A stretch of DNA of 64,000 nt from Krasilnikoviella flava (GTDB lineage: Bacteria; Actinomycetota; Actinomycetes; Actinomycetales; Cellulomonadaceae), in the NCBI RefSeq assembly GCF_900167525.1, contig NZ_FUZQ01000001.1:186001-250000 (forward strand), read 5' to 3'. Both the position numbers and the translations under genes were made by a program. Below are positions 54,794-64,000 of this stretch, one piece after another. The notes below the pieces were generated by a model that did no database searches, was not told the DNA's origin, and saw nothing but the letters and a program-made list of their open reading frames with translations. Positions within the stretch are counted from its first letter, which is position 1; each line of letters starts with the position of its first letter.

Positions 54794-55717
54794 ATGCTCT
54801 TCGGACGGAACCTTCGCCGTCTCGCCGCCACCGGCGGCGCACTCACCCTCGCCGTCTCCCTCGCCGCGTGCGCCTCGAGCGCCTCCGGCGACGCGGGCCC
54901 CGGCCCTGCCGGCGACCAGAAGGACCTCACCCTCGCCTACGGCTCCGGCTGGGCCGAGGCCGAGGCGGTCTCCTACCTGTGGAAGGACCTCCTCGAGAGC
55001 GAGGGTTACGACGTCACGGTGAAGTCCGGGGACATCGGGGTCGTCTACACCGCGCTCGCGGGCGGCGACTACGACCTCACCGTGGCCGCCTGGCTCCCGA
55101 ACACCCATGCCGCATACCTGGAGCAGTACGGCGACGACGTCTCCGACCAGGGCGTGTGGTACGACCAGGCCCGGATCACCATCGCCGTGAACGAGGACTC
55201 GCCGGCGAAGACCATCGGCGACCTCAAGACGTATGCCGACGACTACGGCAACAAGCTGGTCGGCATCGAGGCGGGCGCCGGACAGACCAAGATCACCAAG
55301 GACGTCGTCGTGCCGACCTACGGCCTGGACGACCTGGACTACACGATCTCCTCCACCCCGGCCATGCTCGCCGAGCTCCAGGGCGCGATCGACCAGGGCA
55401 ACGACATCGCCGTCACGCTGTGGCGCCCGCACTGGGCCTACGACGAGTTCCCCGTCCGTGACCTCGAGGACCCCGAGGGCACGCTCGGCGGCGCGGAGGA
55501 GATCCACAACTGGGGCACGAAGGACTTCTCGGAGCGCTACCCGCAGGCGTCGACCTGGTTCCAGGCGTTCGAGATGGACGACGAGCAGCTCTTCAGCCTG
55601 CAGAACCTCATGTTCAACGACCCCGAGCACACGGACGACCCCGAGGGGGCCGTCGACGCGTGGCTCGAGCAGAACCCCGACTTCTTCGACGACCTCAAGG
55701 CCGCCGCAACCGCCTGA
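54794..55717 (+). CDS. Glycine betaine-type binding lipoprotein 1
   Basis: The 307-residue lipoprotein has a signal peptide with lipobox SLAAC (Cys26) and an OpuAC-type periplasmic-binding fold. Trp residues typical of the betaine cage occur in YGSGWAEAEAVSYLW, VAAWLPNTHAAY and LWRPHWAYDEFP. GAAGGAA lies close before ATG 54794. It delivers substrate to the adjacent permease-ATPase. Similar proteins bind glycine betaine, proline betaine, choline or carnitine; which applies here is unknown. The gene downstream is a same-length paralogue. Confidence 0.9.
   Translation: MLFGRNLRRLAATGGALTLAVSLAACASSASGDAGPGPAGDQKDLTLAYGSGWAEAEAVSYLWKDLLESEGYDVTVKSGDIGVVYTALAGGDYDLTVAAWLPNTHAAYLEQYGDDVSDQGVWYDQARITIAVNEDSPAKTIGDLKTYADDYGNKLVGIEAGAGQTKITKDVVVPTYGLDDLDYTISSTPAMLAELQGAIDQGNDIAVTLWRPHWAYDEFPVRDLEDPEGTLGGAEEIHNWGTKDFSERYPQASTWFQAFEMDDEQLFSLQNLMFNDPEHTDDPEGAVDAWLEQNPDFFDDLKAAATA
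55404..55483 (+). repeat. Near-identical 80-nt block shared with 56384-56463
   Basis: Positions 55404-55483 match 56384-56463 at 79 of 80 bases, including synonymous positions, whereas the two binding-protein genes are clearly diverged elsewhere. Another almost identical patch covers 55236-55281 and 56216-56261. This is what recent gene conversion between tandem paralogues would leave. Confidence 0.75.
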
Positions 55718-55779
55718 GTCGTCCGGAGCGGACCGCACGACGGCCCGCACCGGTACAGCCAGATCCCAAGGAGGACAGC

Positions 55780-56703
55780 ATGAACACGCGTCACACCCGA
55801 CGAGTCGCCGCCGCCGGCGGCACCCTCGCACTCGCCTTCTCCCTCGCCGCCTGCGCGTCGAGCGACGACGGCGGGTCGGACACCGCCTCGGGCGACGAGA
55901 AGGAGATCACGATCGGCATCCCGTCCGGCTGGGACGAGGGCATCGCCGTGTCGAACCTCTGGGCCAAGGTGCTCGAGGAGAAGGGCTACGAGGTCGAGAC
56001 CAAGACCGCCGACATCGGCGTGGTCTTCACCGGCCTGGCCGGCGGCGACATGGACGTGCTGTTCGACACGTGGCTGCCGATCACGCACGCCGACTACGTC
56101 GACAAGTTCGGCGACGACATCTCCGACCTCGGCACCTGGTACGACGACGCCAAGCTCACCATCGCGGTGAACGAGGACTCGCCCGCCAAGACGATCGGCG
56201 ACCTCGCCACCTACGCCGACGACTACGACAACAAGCTGGTCGGCATCGAGGCGGGCGCCGGGCTCACCAAGGTGACCAAGGAGAACGCCATCCCGACCTA
56301 CGGTCTGGAGGGCCTCGACTACACGATCTCGTCGACCCCGGCGATGCTCGCCGAGCTCAAGGGCGCCGTCGACAAGGGCAACAACATCGCCGTCACGCTG
56401 TGGCGCCCGCACTGGGCCTACGACGAGTTCCCCATCCGTGACCTCGAGGACCCCGAGGGCACGATGGGCGACGCCGAGGAGATCCACACCTACGGCACCG
56501 CCGACTTCGCGGACCGCTACCCGGAGCTCTCCGGCTGGCTAAAGGACTTCACCCTCGACGACAAGCAGCTGTTCTCGCTGGAGAACCTCATGTTCAACGA
56601 CGAGGAGTACGCGGACGACCCCGAGGCCGCCGTCGACGCGTGGCTGAAGGACAACCCGGACTTCGTCGACCAGGTCACGGGCGGCGCCGCCGCCGGCAAG
56701 TGA
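55780..56703 (+). CDS. Glycine betaine-type binding lipoprotein 2 (tandem paralogue)
   Basis: This second 307-residue OpuAC-type lipoprotein has lipobox SLAAC with Cys25 and the same Trp-bearing motifs: IPSGWDEGIAVSNLW, FDTWLPITHADY and LWRPHWAYDEFP. It is co-linear with its upstream paralogue at a constant 980-nt DNA offset through the C-terminal half. AAGGAGG precedes ATG 55780. Differences around the first two Trp motifs (AAWLPN versus DTWLPI) may change substrate preference or affinity. Last gene of the operon, followed by a strong palindrome. Confidence 0.9.
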   Translation: MNTRHTRRVAAAGGTLALAFSLAACASSDDGGSDTASGDEKEITIGIPSGWDEGIAVSNLWAKVLEEKGYEVETKTADIGVVFTGLAGGDMDVLFDTWLPITHADYVDKFGDDISDLGTWYDDAKLTIAVNEDSPAKTIGDLATYADDYDNKLVGIEAGAGLTKVTKENAIPTYGLEGLDYTISSTPAMLAELKGAVDKGNNIAVTLWRPHWAYDEFPIRDLEDPEGTMGDAEEIHTYGTADFADRYPELSGWLKDFTLDDKQLFSLENLMFNDEEYADDPEAAVDAWLKDNPDFVDQVTGGAAAGK

Positions 56704-56714
56704 CGGTCCTGCCC

Positions 56715-56858
56715 AGGTAGTTCGATTCGAGCCGAGGTGGGACGTGACCCTCCGGTCACGTCCCACCTCGGCTCTTCTCGTCCATCCGCAAGGACGTGCG
56801 AACTACCTCGGCGACGTGCGAACTACCTCGGCGAGGATCGGACTACCTCGGCGCCGGT
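56715..56858. repeat. Palindromic element with triplicated right arm, after the transporter operon
   Basis: The inner arms 56729-56749 and 56754-56774 are exact reverse complements (start GAGCCGAGGTGGGACG) with a 4-nt loop. An outer arm AGGTAGTTCG (56715-56724) is matched by CGAACTACCT at 56799-56808 and again at 56819-56828. The right arm is present as three 20-bp tandem units (56799-56818, 56819-56838, 56839-56858), each containing ACTACCTCGGCG. The order of units matches the palindrome at 7571-7673. It can terminate the transporter operon and abuts the DUF1275 promoter. Confidence 0.75.
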
Positions 56859-56873
56859 CGGTACGGTGACCTG

Positions 56874-57566
56874 GTGCCCCGCTCCTTCCTCGGCCCGCTC
56901 GGTCGCGACCGCGACCGGCTGCACCTGGTCCTGATGCTCGCGCTGACCTTCTCCACGGGCATCGCCGACGCCGTGGGGTACCTCGGTCTGGACCGGGTGT
57001 TCACCGGCAACATGACGGGCAACGTCGTGATCCTCGGGATGGCGCTGGCCGGCGCCGACGACCTGCCCGTCGTCGGCCCGCTGCTCGCGCTGGGCACGTT
57101 CATGGCCGGGGCGGTGCTCGCGGGCGTGGTGCTGCGCCCGGTGCAGGTGGGCTGGACGCCCCGCACCACCGGGCTGTTCGCGACCGTGGGGCTGCTGCTG
57201 GCCGCGATCACGGTGCTGCTCGTCGTCTCCGCCGACGCCCTTCCGCACGCCGTCCAGCTCACGGTGACGGGGCTGCTCGCCCTCGCGATGGGGACGCAGG
57301 CGGCGACGGCACGACACCTGTCGGTCAAGGACGTCACGACCGTCGTCGTCACGTCGACCATCACCGGCCTGGCCGCCGACTCCCGGCTCGCGGGCGGTCA
57401 CGGCACGAACTCCGGGCGGCGCGTCGCCGCGATCGCCCTCATCTGCGCCGGCGCCGCCGCCGGCGCGCTGCTGCTGCAGGCCCACCTGGCGTGGGGCGTG
57501 GGCGTGAGCGCCGTGCTCACGCTCCTCGTCGCCGCCCTCGGACACACCACGGAGGAAGCCGCATGA
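56874..57566 (+). CDS. DUF1275 (YoaK-type) membrane protein
   Basis: The 230-residue protein has about six membrane segments. Family motifs are LTFSTGIADAVGYLGLDRVFTGNMTGNVV near the N terminus (here split as STGIADAVGYL and FTGNMTGNVVILG) and VVVTSTITGLAADSRL. DUF1275 proteins are widespread and uncharacterised. GTG 56874 follows TACGGT (56862-56867) by 6 nt, a leaderless start that sits directly after three 20-bp repeats. Its stop overlaps the gamma-glutamyltransferase start in ATGA. Confidence 0.85.
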   Translation: MPRSFLGPLGRDRDRLHLVLMLALTFSTGIADAVGYLGLDRVFTGNMTGNVVILGMALAGADDLPVVGPLLALGTFMAGAVLAGVVLRPVQVGWTPRTTGLFATVGLLLAAITVLLVVSADALPHAVQLTVTGLLALAMGTQAATARHLSVKDVTTVVVTSTITGLAADSRLAGGHGTNSGRRVAAIALICAGAAAGALLLQAHLAWGVGVSAVLTLLVAALGHTTEEAA

Positions 57567-59470
57567 CGTTCGTCCCCCCGAGCCCCCACCCCACGCGCCC
57601 CGACCTGCGCGGCACGTTCGGGATGGTCGCGTCCACGCACTGGCTGGCGAGCGCGAGCGCCCAGTCCGTGCTGGAGCGCGGCGGCAACGCGTTCGACGCC
57701 GCCGTGGCGGGGGCGTTCGTGCTGCACGTCGTCGAGCCGCACCTCAACGGCCCTGGCGGGGACATGACGGCGGTCCTCGCGACGGCGGACGCGCCCACGC
57801 GGCCGCGCGTGCTCATGGGGCAGGGGCCTGCCCCGGCGGGGGCCACGATCGCGCACTACCGCGACGGCGAGGGACTGGACCTGGTGCCCGGCTCGGGCGC
57901 GCTCGCGGCCGCCGTGCCCGGCGCCGTCGACGCGTGGCTGCTGCTGCTGCGCGACCACGGCACCTGGACCGTCGCGGACGCCCTCGCCCCGGCGCTCGGC
58001 TACGCCCGCGACGGCCACCCCGTGCTGGCGGCCGTGTGCCGCACGATCGAGGGGGTCGGCGAGCTGTTCCGGGAGCACTGGCCCACCTCGGCGGAGCGGT
58101 GGCTGCCGGGCGGGCACACCCCGCGGCCCGGCGACCTGGTCACCAACCCGGAGCTGGCGGGCGTGCTCGAGCGGCTGACGGCCGCGGAGGCCACCTCCGC
58201 TGCGGAAGGCGCCGACCGGGCTGCCGCCGTCGACGCCGCCCGCACCGCGTGGCGTGCCGTCGTCGGCGAGGCGGTCGAGGAGTTCGTGCGCACCCCGCAC
58301 CGGCACGCCGACGGCCGCGACCACGCGGGCGTCCTCACGGCGGCGGACGTCGCCGGGTTCGAGGCCTCGTTCGAGGACGCCGCGACGGTCGACTTCCGCG
58401 GGCACACCGTGGCCAAGACCCGCGCCTGGGGGCAGGGCCCCGCGCTGCTGCAGGCGCTGCGGATCCTCGACGGGTTCGACGACGCGCGGCTCGACCCCTC
58501 CACCGAGGCCGGCGCGCACACGGTGCTCGAGGCGCTCAAGCTCGCGCTCGCTGACCGCGACACCTGGTTCGGTGACGGGTCCAGCGACGGCGGCGAGCCC
58601 GTGCCCCTCGACGTCCTGCTCTCCGCGGAGTATGCGGCCGCCCGCCGCGCGCTGATCGGAGACCGCGCGTCCCACGACGTGCGCCCCGGTGACGTGCCCG
58701 GCCGCACGACGCCGCCCGCTCCCCCGCTGCGCACCTCGTACGCCACGGACGTGCCCGCCGCCGCCCTGCCGGGTGCGCCGACCGGCGGCGCGGCGGCCGG
58801 CATCGGCGAGCCGACCGTCGTCGTCGGGGCCCGAGCGCCCCTGAACGGCGACGGCCTGGAGACCGACGCGACGGGCGCGACCCGGGGGGACACGTGCCAC
58901 CTGGACGTCGTGGACCGCTGGGGGAACATGATCAGCGCGACGCCGTCGGGCGGGTGGCTCCAGTCCTCCCCCACGGTGCCCGGGCTCGGGTTCGCGCTGG
59001 GCACCCGGCTGCAGATGACATGGCTGGACGAGGCGTCGCCGTCGGCGCTGGTGCCGGGCCGGCGCCCGCGCACCACGCTCACCCCGACGCTCGTGCTGCG
59101 CGACGGCGAGCCCGTGCTGGCGTGCGGGTCGCCGGGCGGCGACCAGCAGGACCAGTGGCAGCTCGCGTTCCTGCTGCGCGTGCTGGTCGGTGGCTACACG
59201 CCGCAGGAGGCGATCGACGCGCCCGCGCTGCACACCACGTCCGCGCCGGGTTCGTTCTGGCCCCGCACGTGGACGCCCGGCGGGGCCGTCGTCGAGGACC
59301 GGCTGGGCGCCGACGTCCTCGCCGGGCTGGCCGAGCGCGGCCACGTGCTCACCCTCGCCGGGGACTGGGCGCTCGGGCGGCTCAGTGCCGTCACCCGCGA
59401 CCCGGCCACCGGCGTGCTCGGCGCGGCGGCGAACCCCCGCGGCGCGCAGGGGTACGCCGCCGGCCGGTGA
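57563..59470 (+). CDS. Gamma-glutamyltransferase family protein
   Basis: The 635-residue Ntn-hydrolase is expected to cleave itself before Thr444 in RGDTCHLDVVDRWGNM, giving large and small subunits. The N-terminal part shows VASTHWLASASAQSVLERGG and PHLNGPGGDM. The C-terminal part shows ACGSPGGDQQDQWQLAFLLR. No signal peptide is visible, so a cytosolic enzyme acting on gamma-glutamyl or related amide compounds is likely. Actinomycetes use mycothiol instead of glutathione, so glutathione breakdown is not assured. It is translationally coupled to the DUF1275 membrane protein. Confidence 0.88.
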   Translation: MTFVPPSPHPTRPDLRGTFGMVASTHWLASASAQSVLERGGNAFDAAVAGAFVLHVVEPHLNGPGGDMTAVLATADAPTRPRVLMGQGPAPAGATIAHYRDGEGLDLVPGSGALAAAVPGAVDAWLLLLRDHGTWTVADALAPALGYARDGHPVLAAVCRTIEGVGELFREHWPTSAERWLPGGHTPRPGDLVTNPELAGVLERLTAAEATSAAEGADRAAAVDAARTAWRAVVGEAVEEFVRTPHRHADGRDHAGVLTAADVAGFEASFEDAATVDFRGHTVAKTRAWGQGPALLQALRILDGFDDARLDPSTEAGAHTVLEALKLALADRDTWFGDGSSDGGEPVPLDVLLSAEYAAARRALIGDRASHDVRPGDVPGRTTPPAPPLRTSYATDVPAAALPGAPTGGAAAGIGEPTVVVGARAPLNGDGLETDATGATRGDTCHLDVVDRWGNMISATPSGGWLQSSPTVPGLGFALGTRLQMTWLDEASPSALVPGRRPRTTLTPTLVLRDGEPVLACGSPGGDQQDQWQLAFLLRVLVGGYTPQEAIDAPALHTTSAPGSFWPRTWTPGGAVVEDRLGADVLAGLAERGHVLTLAGDWALGRLSAVTRDPATGVLGAAANPRGAQGYAAGR

Positions 59471-59483
59471 CGTCCGTCCCGGC

Positions 59484-60458
59484 TCAACCGGCGGTGGCGA
59501 CGACCTCGACAGGCTCGGGGTCGGCCTGGCGGGGAGGGAGGGACGCCTTGCGCCGGAGGAACGGCGACGCGTCGAGGAGCGGCCGGTAGTCGTACTCGAT
59601 CGGGTCGCCGCTGAACGAGAGCCCGTCGCGCAGCCGCTCCCTGGTGACGGGACCGCCGGAGAGGTCGAAGGACTGCGGGTTCCGGAACTTCTCGACCGAG
59701 GCGAAGTAGTCGTAGAACTTGTAGACGCCTCCCCGCGGCGAGGCGGAGGCCAGCCAGGCGTTGGGGATGCCGTAGGCGTCCGCGACGATGAGCCCGTGCA
59801 GGGAGGACGTGACGACCCGCTTGCACGAGAGCAGCTCCCGGACCACGGCCTCCACGTCGGTCCGGGCGAAGTCGATCAGCTTCACACCGGGGCCGAACGT
59901 CGCCCGTGCCCAGCGGCGCTCGCTCCAGCGCACCACGACGCCGTACTCGTGCGTGATCGGCACCTTCGGCAGGTAGTACAGCGGGAGCAGCAGGGCCGGG
60001 TCGCCGTAGACCTCGGGCACCTCGATGCCGAAGCCCTTGGACGCGCCGAGCTTCGCCCGGGTCAGGGGGCCGCGGACCGCGGTGTACTGCGCGTCCGGGG
60101 ACACCTCGTCCCTGCCCTCGGTGCCGTAGGTGCCGCTGCCCCAGACGACGGTGCCGGCGGTGGCCTGGCTGATGATCGAGCCGATCACCATGTAGTGCGG
60201 CTTCGTCCGGTCGGCGACCACCACCTTCTTGCCCGTCATCTTCCGCACGAGCCAGGGCGAGAGGAGGTCCCCGAAGTTCGGGCGGTAGGTGAAGTAGTTG
60301 AGCGGGACCTTGCCCTCCACCTCGATGAGGTCCGCCACCTCGTAGTCGTCGAGCAGACGGCGCGAGCGCCGCGTGCCGAAGACGTCCGGGACACGGCGCC
60401 CGAGACCGGCCCTCGCCGCACGAGCGAGCCGGTCTCGGACAGGGGGATACGTCGACAT
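59484..60458 (-). CDS. Polysaccharide pyruvyl transferase family protein
   Basis: The 324-residue protein matches the pyruvyl-transferase fold: NYFTYRPNFGDLLSPWLVRKM near residues 54-73 with the conserved N-x-GD, and VTSSLHGLIVADAYGIPNAWL near 210-230 with the invariant H. Such enzymes add pyruvate ketals to capsule or wall glycans using PEP. The final residues (DPEPVEVVATAG) are encoded by a copy of the GAGCCTGTCGA repeat word. GGAG precedes ATG 60458. It stands alone between the gamma-glutamyltransferase (convergent) and the subtilisin-like gene. Confidence 0.85.
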   Translation of the reverse strand: MSTYPPVRDRLARAARAGLGRRVPDVFGTRRSRRLLDDYEVADLIEVEGKVPLNYFTYRPNFGDLLSPWLVRKMTGKKVVVADRTKPHYMVIGSIISQATAGTVVWGSGTYGTEGRDEVSPDAQYTAVRGPLTRAKLGASKGFGIEVPEVYGDPALLLPLYYLPKVPITHEYGVVVRWSERRWARATFGPGVKLIDFARTDVEAVVRELLSCKRVVTSSLHGLIVADAYGIPNAWLASASPRGGVYKFYDYFASVEKFRNPQSFDLSGGPVTRERLRDGLSFSGDPIEYDYRPLLDASPFLRRKASLPPRQADPEPVEVVATAG

Positions 60459-60589
60459 GCTCTCTGCTCCGGTGCTTCAGGTCCGCAGTGCCAGGCTGGA
60501 GAGCGGCGCAGCGGGACGTCCAGATTGTGCATTATTCCGATCAGGCTACAGGGTTTTCACGGTCGGAAGCCGCCGGGACCCGGCACGGG

Positions 60590-60626
60590 CGACGGCCCGC
60601 CGGAGGAGGACTCCGACGGGCCGTCG
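60590..60626 (-). terminator. 15-bp hairpin after the subtilisin-like gene
   Basis: CGACGGCCCGCCGGA (60590-60604) pairs with 60612-60626 with one mismatch and a 7-nt loop, 20 nt downstream of the protease stop on the minus strand. The adjoining stretch 60525-60570 is AT-richer and probably holds the promoter of the pyruvyl transferase gene. Confidence 0.75.
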
Positions 60627-60646
60627 CGATCAGCCGTGCGGGACGG

Positions 60647-62158
<1,512 letters not shown>

Positions 62159-62178
62159 GGTGACCCCTTCGTGAGGTG

Positions 62179-62197
62179 CGGCCGCCGGAAGCGGCCG
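62179..62197 (-). terminator. 7-bp hairpin between the acyltransferase and protease genes
   Basis: CGGCCGC (62179-62185) pairs with GCGGCCG (62191-62197) around CGGAA. It lies about 50 nt downstream of the acyltransferase stop, within the predicted protease leader, so either termination or leader structure is possible. Confidence 0.4.
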
Positions 62198-62247
62198 TCA
62201 AGGGTGACAGTAGAGCGCGAACCTCGTGAATGTGAGGTGAAGCACAC

Positions 62248-64000
62248 TCAGCCGGGGCGCGTGCCGAGCGCCGCCCGGACGCCCTCCGTCACCTCGGGGG
62301 TGAGCGTGCGCGCGAACGTCGCGGTGAGGTGGCCGTGGTCGAAGTACGCGACGACGCCGCCGATCACCGGGTGGCAGACCTCCTCGTCGCACATGAGGTC
62401 GGTGACCTCGCGCGCGGTCACCAGCCCGGAGGAGTCGGCGCGGGCGGCGGCGGCCAGCGGGTCCGGCTCGAGCGCCTGCGACGGCGGGGCGCCGCAGTCG
62501 TCCCAGGCGACCGGGCCGGTGGCGAGGCAGTCCGGCACGCTGTCCGGCATCGCGGGGGTGTCGCGCAGCACGAGCACGGGAAGGCCCGCGTCGGTGAACG
62601 TCGCCAGCGTGTCCGCGTACGCGTCCTGCGCGACGTCGGCCTGCTGGTCCTCCGGGACGTCCGCCAGGAGCTGGTTGGTCCGGGCCGACACGACCACGAG
62701 GTCGTACCCGCCGCCGGTGATCGAGTCGGTCGCCCAGCGGGTGGTGTCGAGGCAGCCCTGGGCGTCGGCGGCGGCCTCGTACTCCAGGAGCCGCTCGACC
62801 GGGTAGCACGACGACTGCAGGTACGTGTCGACCTGCCAGTCCCCGGCGACCTCCCCCGCCTCCAGCGCCGGCGTCCAGTGCCCGGCGTGCGAGTTGCCCA
62901 GCACGGCGATCCGCAGCGGCGCGTCGTCGGAGCCGTAGGAGCAGGAGTTCCGGGTCGTGAACGGCGGGTCGTTCCAGCAACCGTCGGCGTACACGTCGGG
63001 CTCGTCCTGCGCGGCCGCCTCCGGCGGGGTGAGCAGGCCCCGGACGTCGCAGGACGGGTCGCGCACCGCGCCGGCGCCCGCGCACTCCCCCGCCGCGGCG
63101 ACGTTCGCCGGCGCGGCGGCGATGGCCTCGCGCTCGCGGGCCTCCGCCGTCGACGCCGTGGACAGGCCCCAGACCGCGGTGACCCCGACGCACACCGCGA
63201 GCAGGCCGAACGTCGCGGCCCGGCGTCGCACCAGCAGCGGCTGGCGACGCAGCGGGTCCTCCACCCAGCGCTTGGTCGCGGCGGCCAGCAGCAGGGACGC
63301 CAGCACGACGCCGACCAGCTCGGCCGCGCCCAGCGCGCGCCCGAGCACGTACGGCACCACGACGATCAGCGGCCAGTGCCAGAGGTAGACGCTGTACGAG
63401 ACGTCGCCCAGCCACTGCACCGGGCGCAGCGCGAGCAGCCCGCCGGGGCCGCCGCGGGCGCCGTCGGCCGCCGCCGCGATCACCAGCGCCGCACCCACCG
63501 TGGGCAGCGCTGCCGCGACCCCGGGGAACGGCGTCGACCCGTCGAGGAGGACCACCGCGGCCAGCACGGCCGCGAGCCCGGCCCACGCCAGGGTCGCCCG
63601 CACGGGCGCGGACAGCCGCCAGGGGCGGACCGTCACGGCCGCCGCGACGAGCCCGCCGAGCGCGAGCTCCCACAGCCGCGTCGTCGTGACGAAGTACGCC
63701 GCGGCCGGGTTCGTCGCCGTCAGGTGCACGGACCACGCGAGGGACACGACGACGACCAGCCCCACCACCGCCGTCGGCAGCCACGTCGAGAACCCCGTGC
63801 CGCGCCGGCGCAGGCGCACCGCGAGCCATACCGTCAGCCCGACCAGCACCGGCCACACCACGTAGAACTGTTCCTCGACCGACAGCGACCAGTAGTGCTG
63901 GACCGGCGACGCCAGCTCCTCGGCGGCGAGGTAGTCCGTCGCCGACCGGGCCAGCGACCAGTTCTCCACGTACAGGGCTGCGGCGGCGACGTCCCGTGCC
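62248..64000 (-). CDS. OafA-type acyltransferase with C-terminal SGNH domain (5' truncated)
   Basis: About 584 residues are visible; the frame is open to the window edge, reading ARDVAAAALYVENWSLARSA at the edge, so the N-terminal part of the acyltransferase-3 domain (with its RxDIxGLR-type start) lies outside. Seen: HYWSLSVEEQFYVVWPVLVG, about eight membrane segments, then an extracellular SGNH domain with VLGNSHAGHW, where Asn replaces the usual Asp of GDSH, and a C-terminal DHGHLT block. OafA-type proteins O-acetylate cell-wall or surface polysaccharides. The GTG at 63969 is internal. Confidence 0.9.
   Translation of the reverse strand, partial: ARDVAAAALYVENWSLARSATDYLAAEELASPVQHYWSLSVEEQFYVVWPVLVGLTVWLAVRLRRRGTGFSTWLPTAVVGLVVVVSLAWSVHLTATNPAAAYFVTTTRLWELALGGLVAAAVTVRPWRLSAPVRATLAWAGLAAVLAAVVLLDGSTPFPGVAAALPTVGAALVIAAAADGARGGPGGLLALRPVQWLGDVSYSVYLWHWPLIVVVPYVLGRALGAAELVGVVLASLLLAAATKRWVEDPLRRQPLLVRRRAATFGLLAVCVGVTAVWGLSTASTAEAREREAIAAAPANVAAAGECAGAGAVRDPSCDVRGLLTPPEAAAQDEPDVYADGCWNDPPFTTRNSCSYGSDDAPLRIAVLGNSHAGHWTPALEAGEVAGDWQVDTYLQSSCYPVERLLEYEAAADAQGCLDTTRWATDSITGGGYDLVVVSARTNQLLADVPEDQQADVAQDAYADTLATFTDAGLPVLVLRDTPAMPDSVPDCLATGPVAWDDCGAPPSQALEPDPLAAAARADSSGLVTAREVTDLMCDEEVCHPVIGGVVAYFDHGHLTATFARTLTPEVTEGVRAALGTRPG

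Noticed and set aside
56799-56858. CRISPR-like array
   Set aside because: The three 20-bp units are directly adjacent with no spacers, and no cas genes are present; they are duplicated palindrome arms.

Overview
The window is 64 kb of very GC-rich DNA with strong G/C third-codon bias, many 1-4 bp gene overlaps and many leaderless promoters. Gene content and order are those of an actinomycete chromosome: the fused Kgd 2-oxoglutarate enzyme, SigR-RsrA, MtrA-MtrB-LpqB, a SecA with Rv3235-type neighbour, and ribosomal protein bL37. I infer Actinomycetota, probably Micrococcales near Cellulosimicrobium, Isoptericola or Promicromonospora; the genus is a guess. It looks like core chromosome. I saw no IS element, prophage, CRISPR array, rRNA or tRNA.

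Layout. 1-7.6 kb: the 3' part of kgd, an aldo/keto reductase, an aldose epimerase, an SGNH-like protein lacking its catalytic residues, a DinB protein, a DUF4097 protein and the 24-aa bL37 gene. 7.7-13.2 kb: rsrA-sigR, with a SigR-type promoter placed to make a longer SigR isoform, then an AraC-type regulator, a small membrane protein, a DoxX-like protein, and aroA-rsgA. 13.2-17.9 kb: a MarR-MFS-isochorismatase operon with a palindromic operator inside its promoter, a RibD-like reductase, hisN and a DUF6912 protein. 18-22.8 kb: a CpaE-like ATPase and SAF-domain protein without pilus genes, an AlpA-type HTH gene, an unknown protein, a LysM membrane protein and the Rv3235-family gene. 22.9-35.3 kb, minus strand: mtrA-mtrB-lpqB, comF, hpf, a YcaQ-type glycosylase, a Kef antiporter and secA. 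The block runs in the same order as Mycobacterium tuberculosis Rv3235-Rv3246c, as I remember it.

35.5-43.2 kb: a MoxR/DUF58 cluster of four genes overlapping by 4 bp plus a DUF58 gene, followed by divergent SpoIIM-like and RDD genes. 43.2-48.6 kb: an acyltransferase, a NarL-type two-component system and ahcY. 48.7-51.9 kb: two secreted proteins, one with a small C-terminal sunset-type domain, the other with about six Ig-like repeats and an unrecognised C-terminal domain. 52.4-56.7 kb: a glycine betaine/choline-type ABC transporter (ATPase with CBS domains, permease and two tandem binding proteins) behind a structured leader with a 14-codon ORF. 56.7-64 kb: a DUF1275 protein, gamma-glutamyltransferase, polysaccharide pyruvyl transferase, subtilisin-like protease, and an OafA-type acyltransferase running off the window.

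Functional themes are thiol-oxidative stress (SigR/RsrA), cell-envelope homeostasis (MtrAB-LpqB, MoxR cluster, SecA, LysM, acyltransferases), osmoprotectant uptake, and translation accessories (bL37, HPF, RsgA). Long perfect palindromes sit at gene ends; several share sequence and form small dispersed families.
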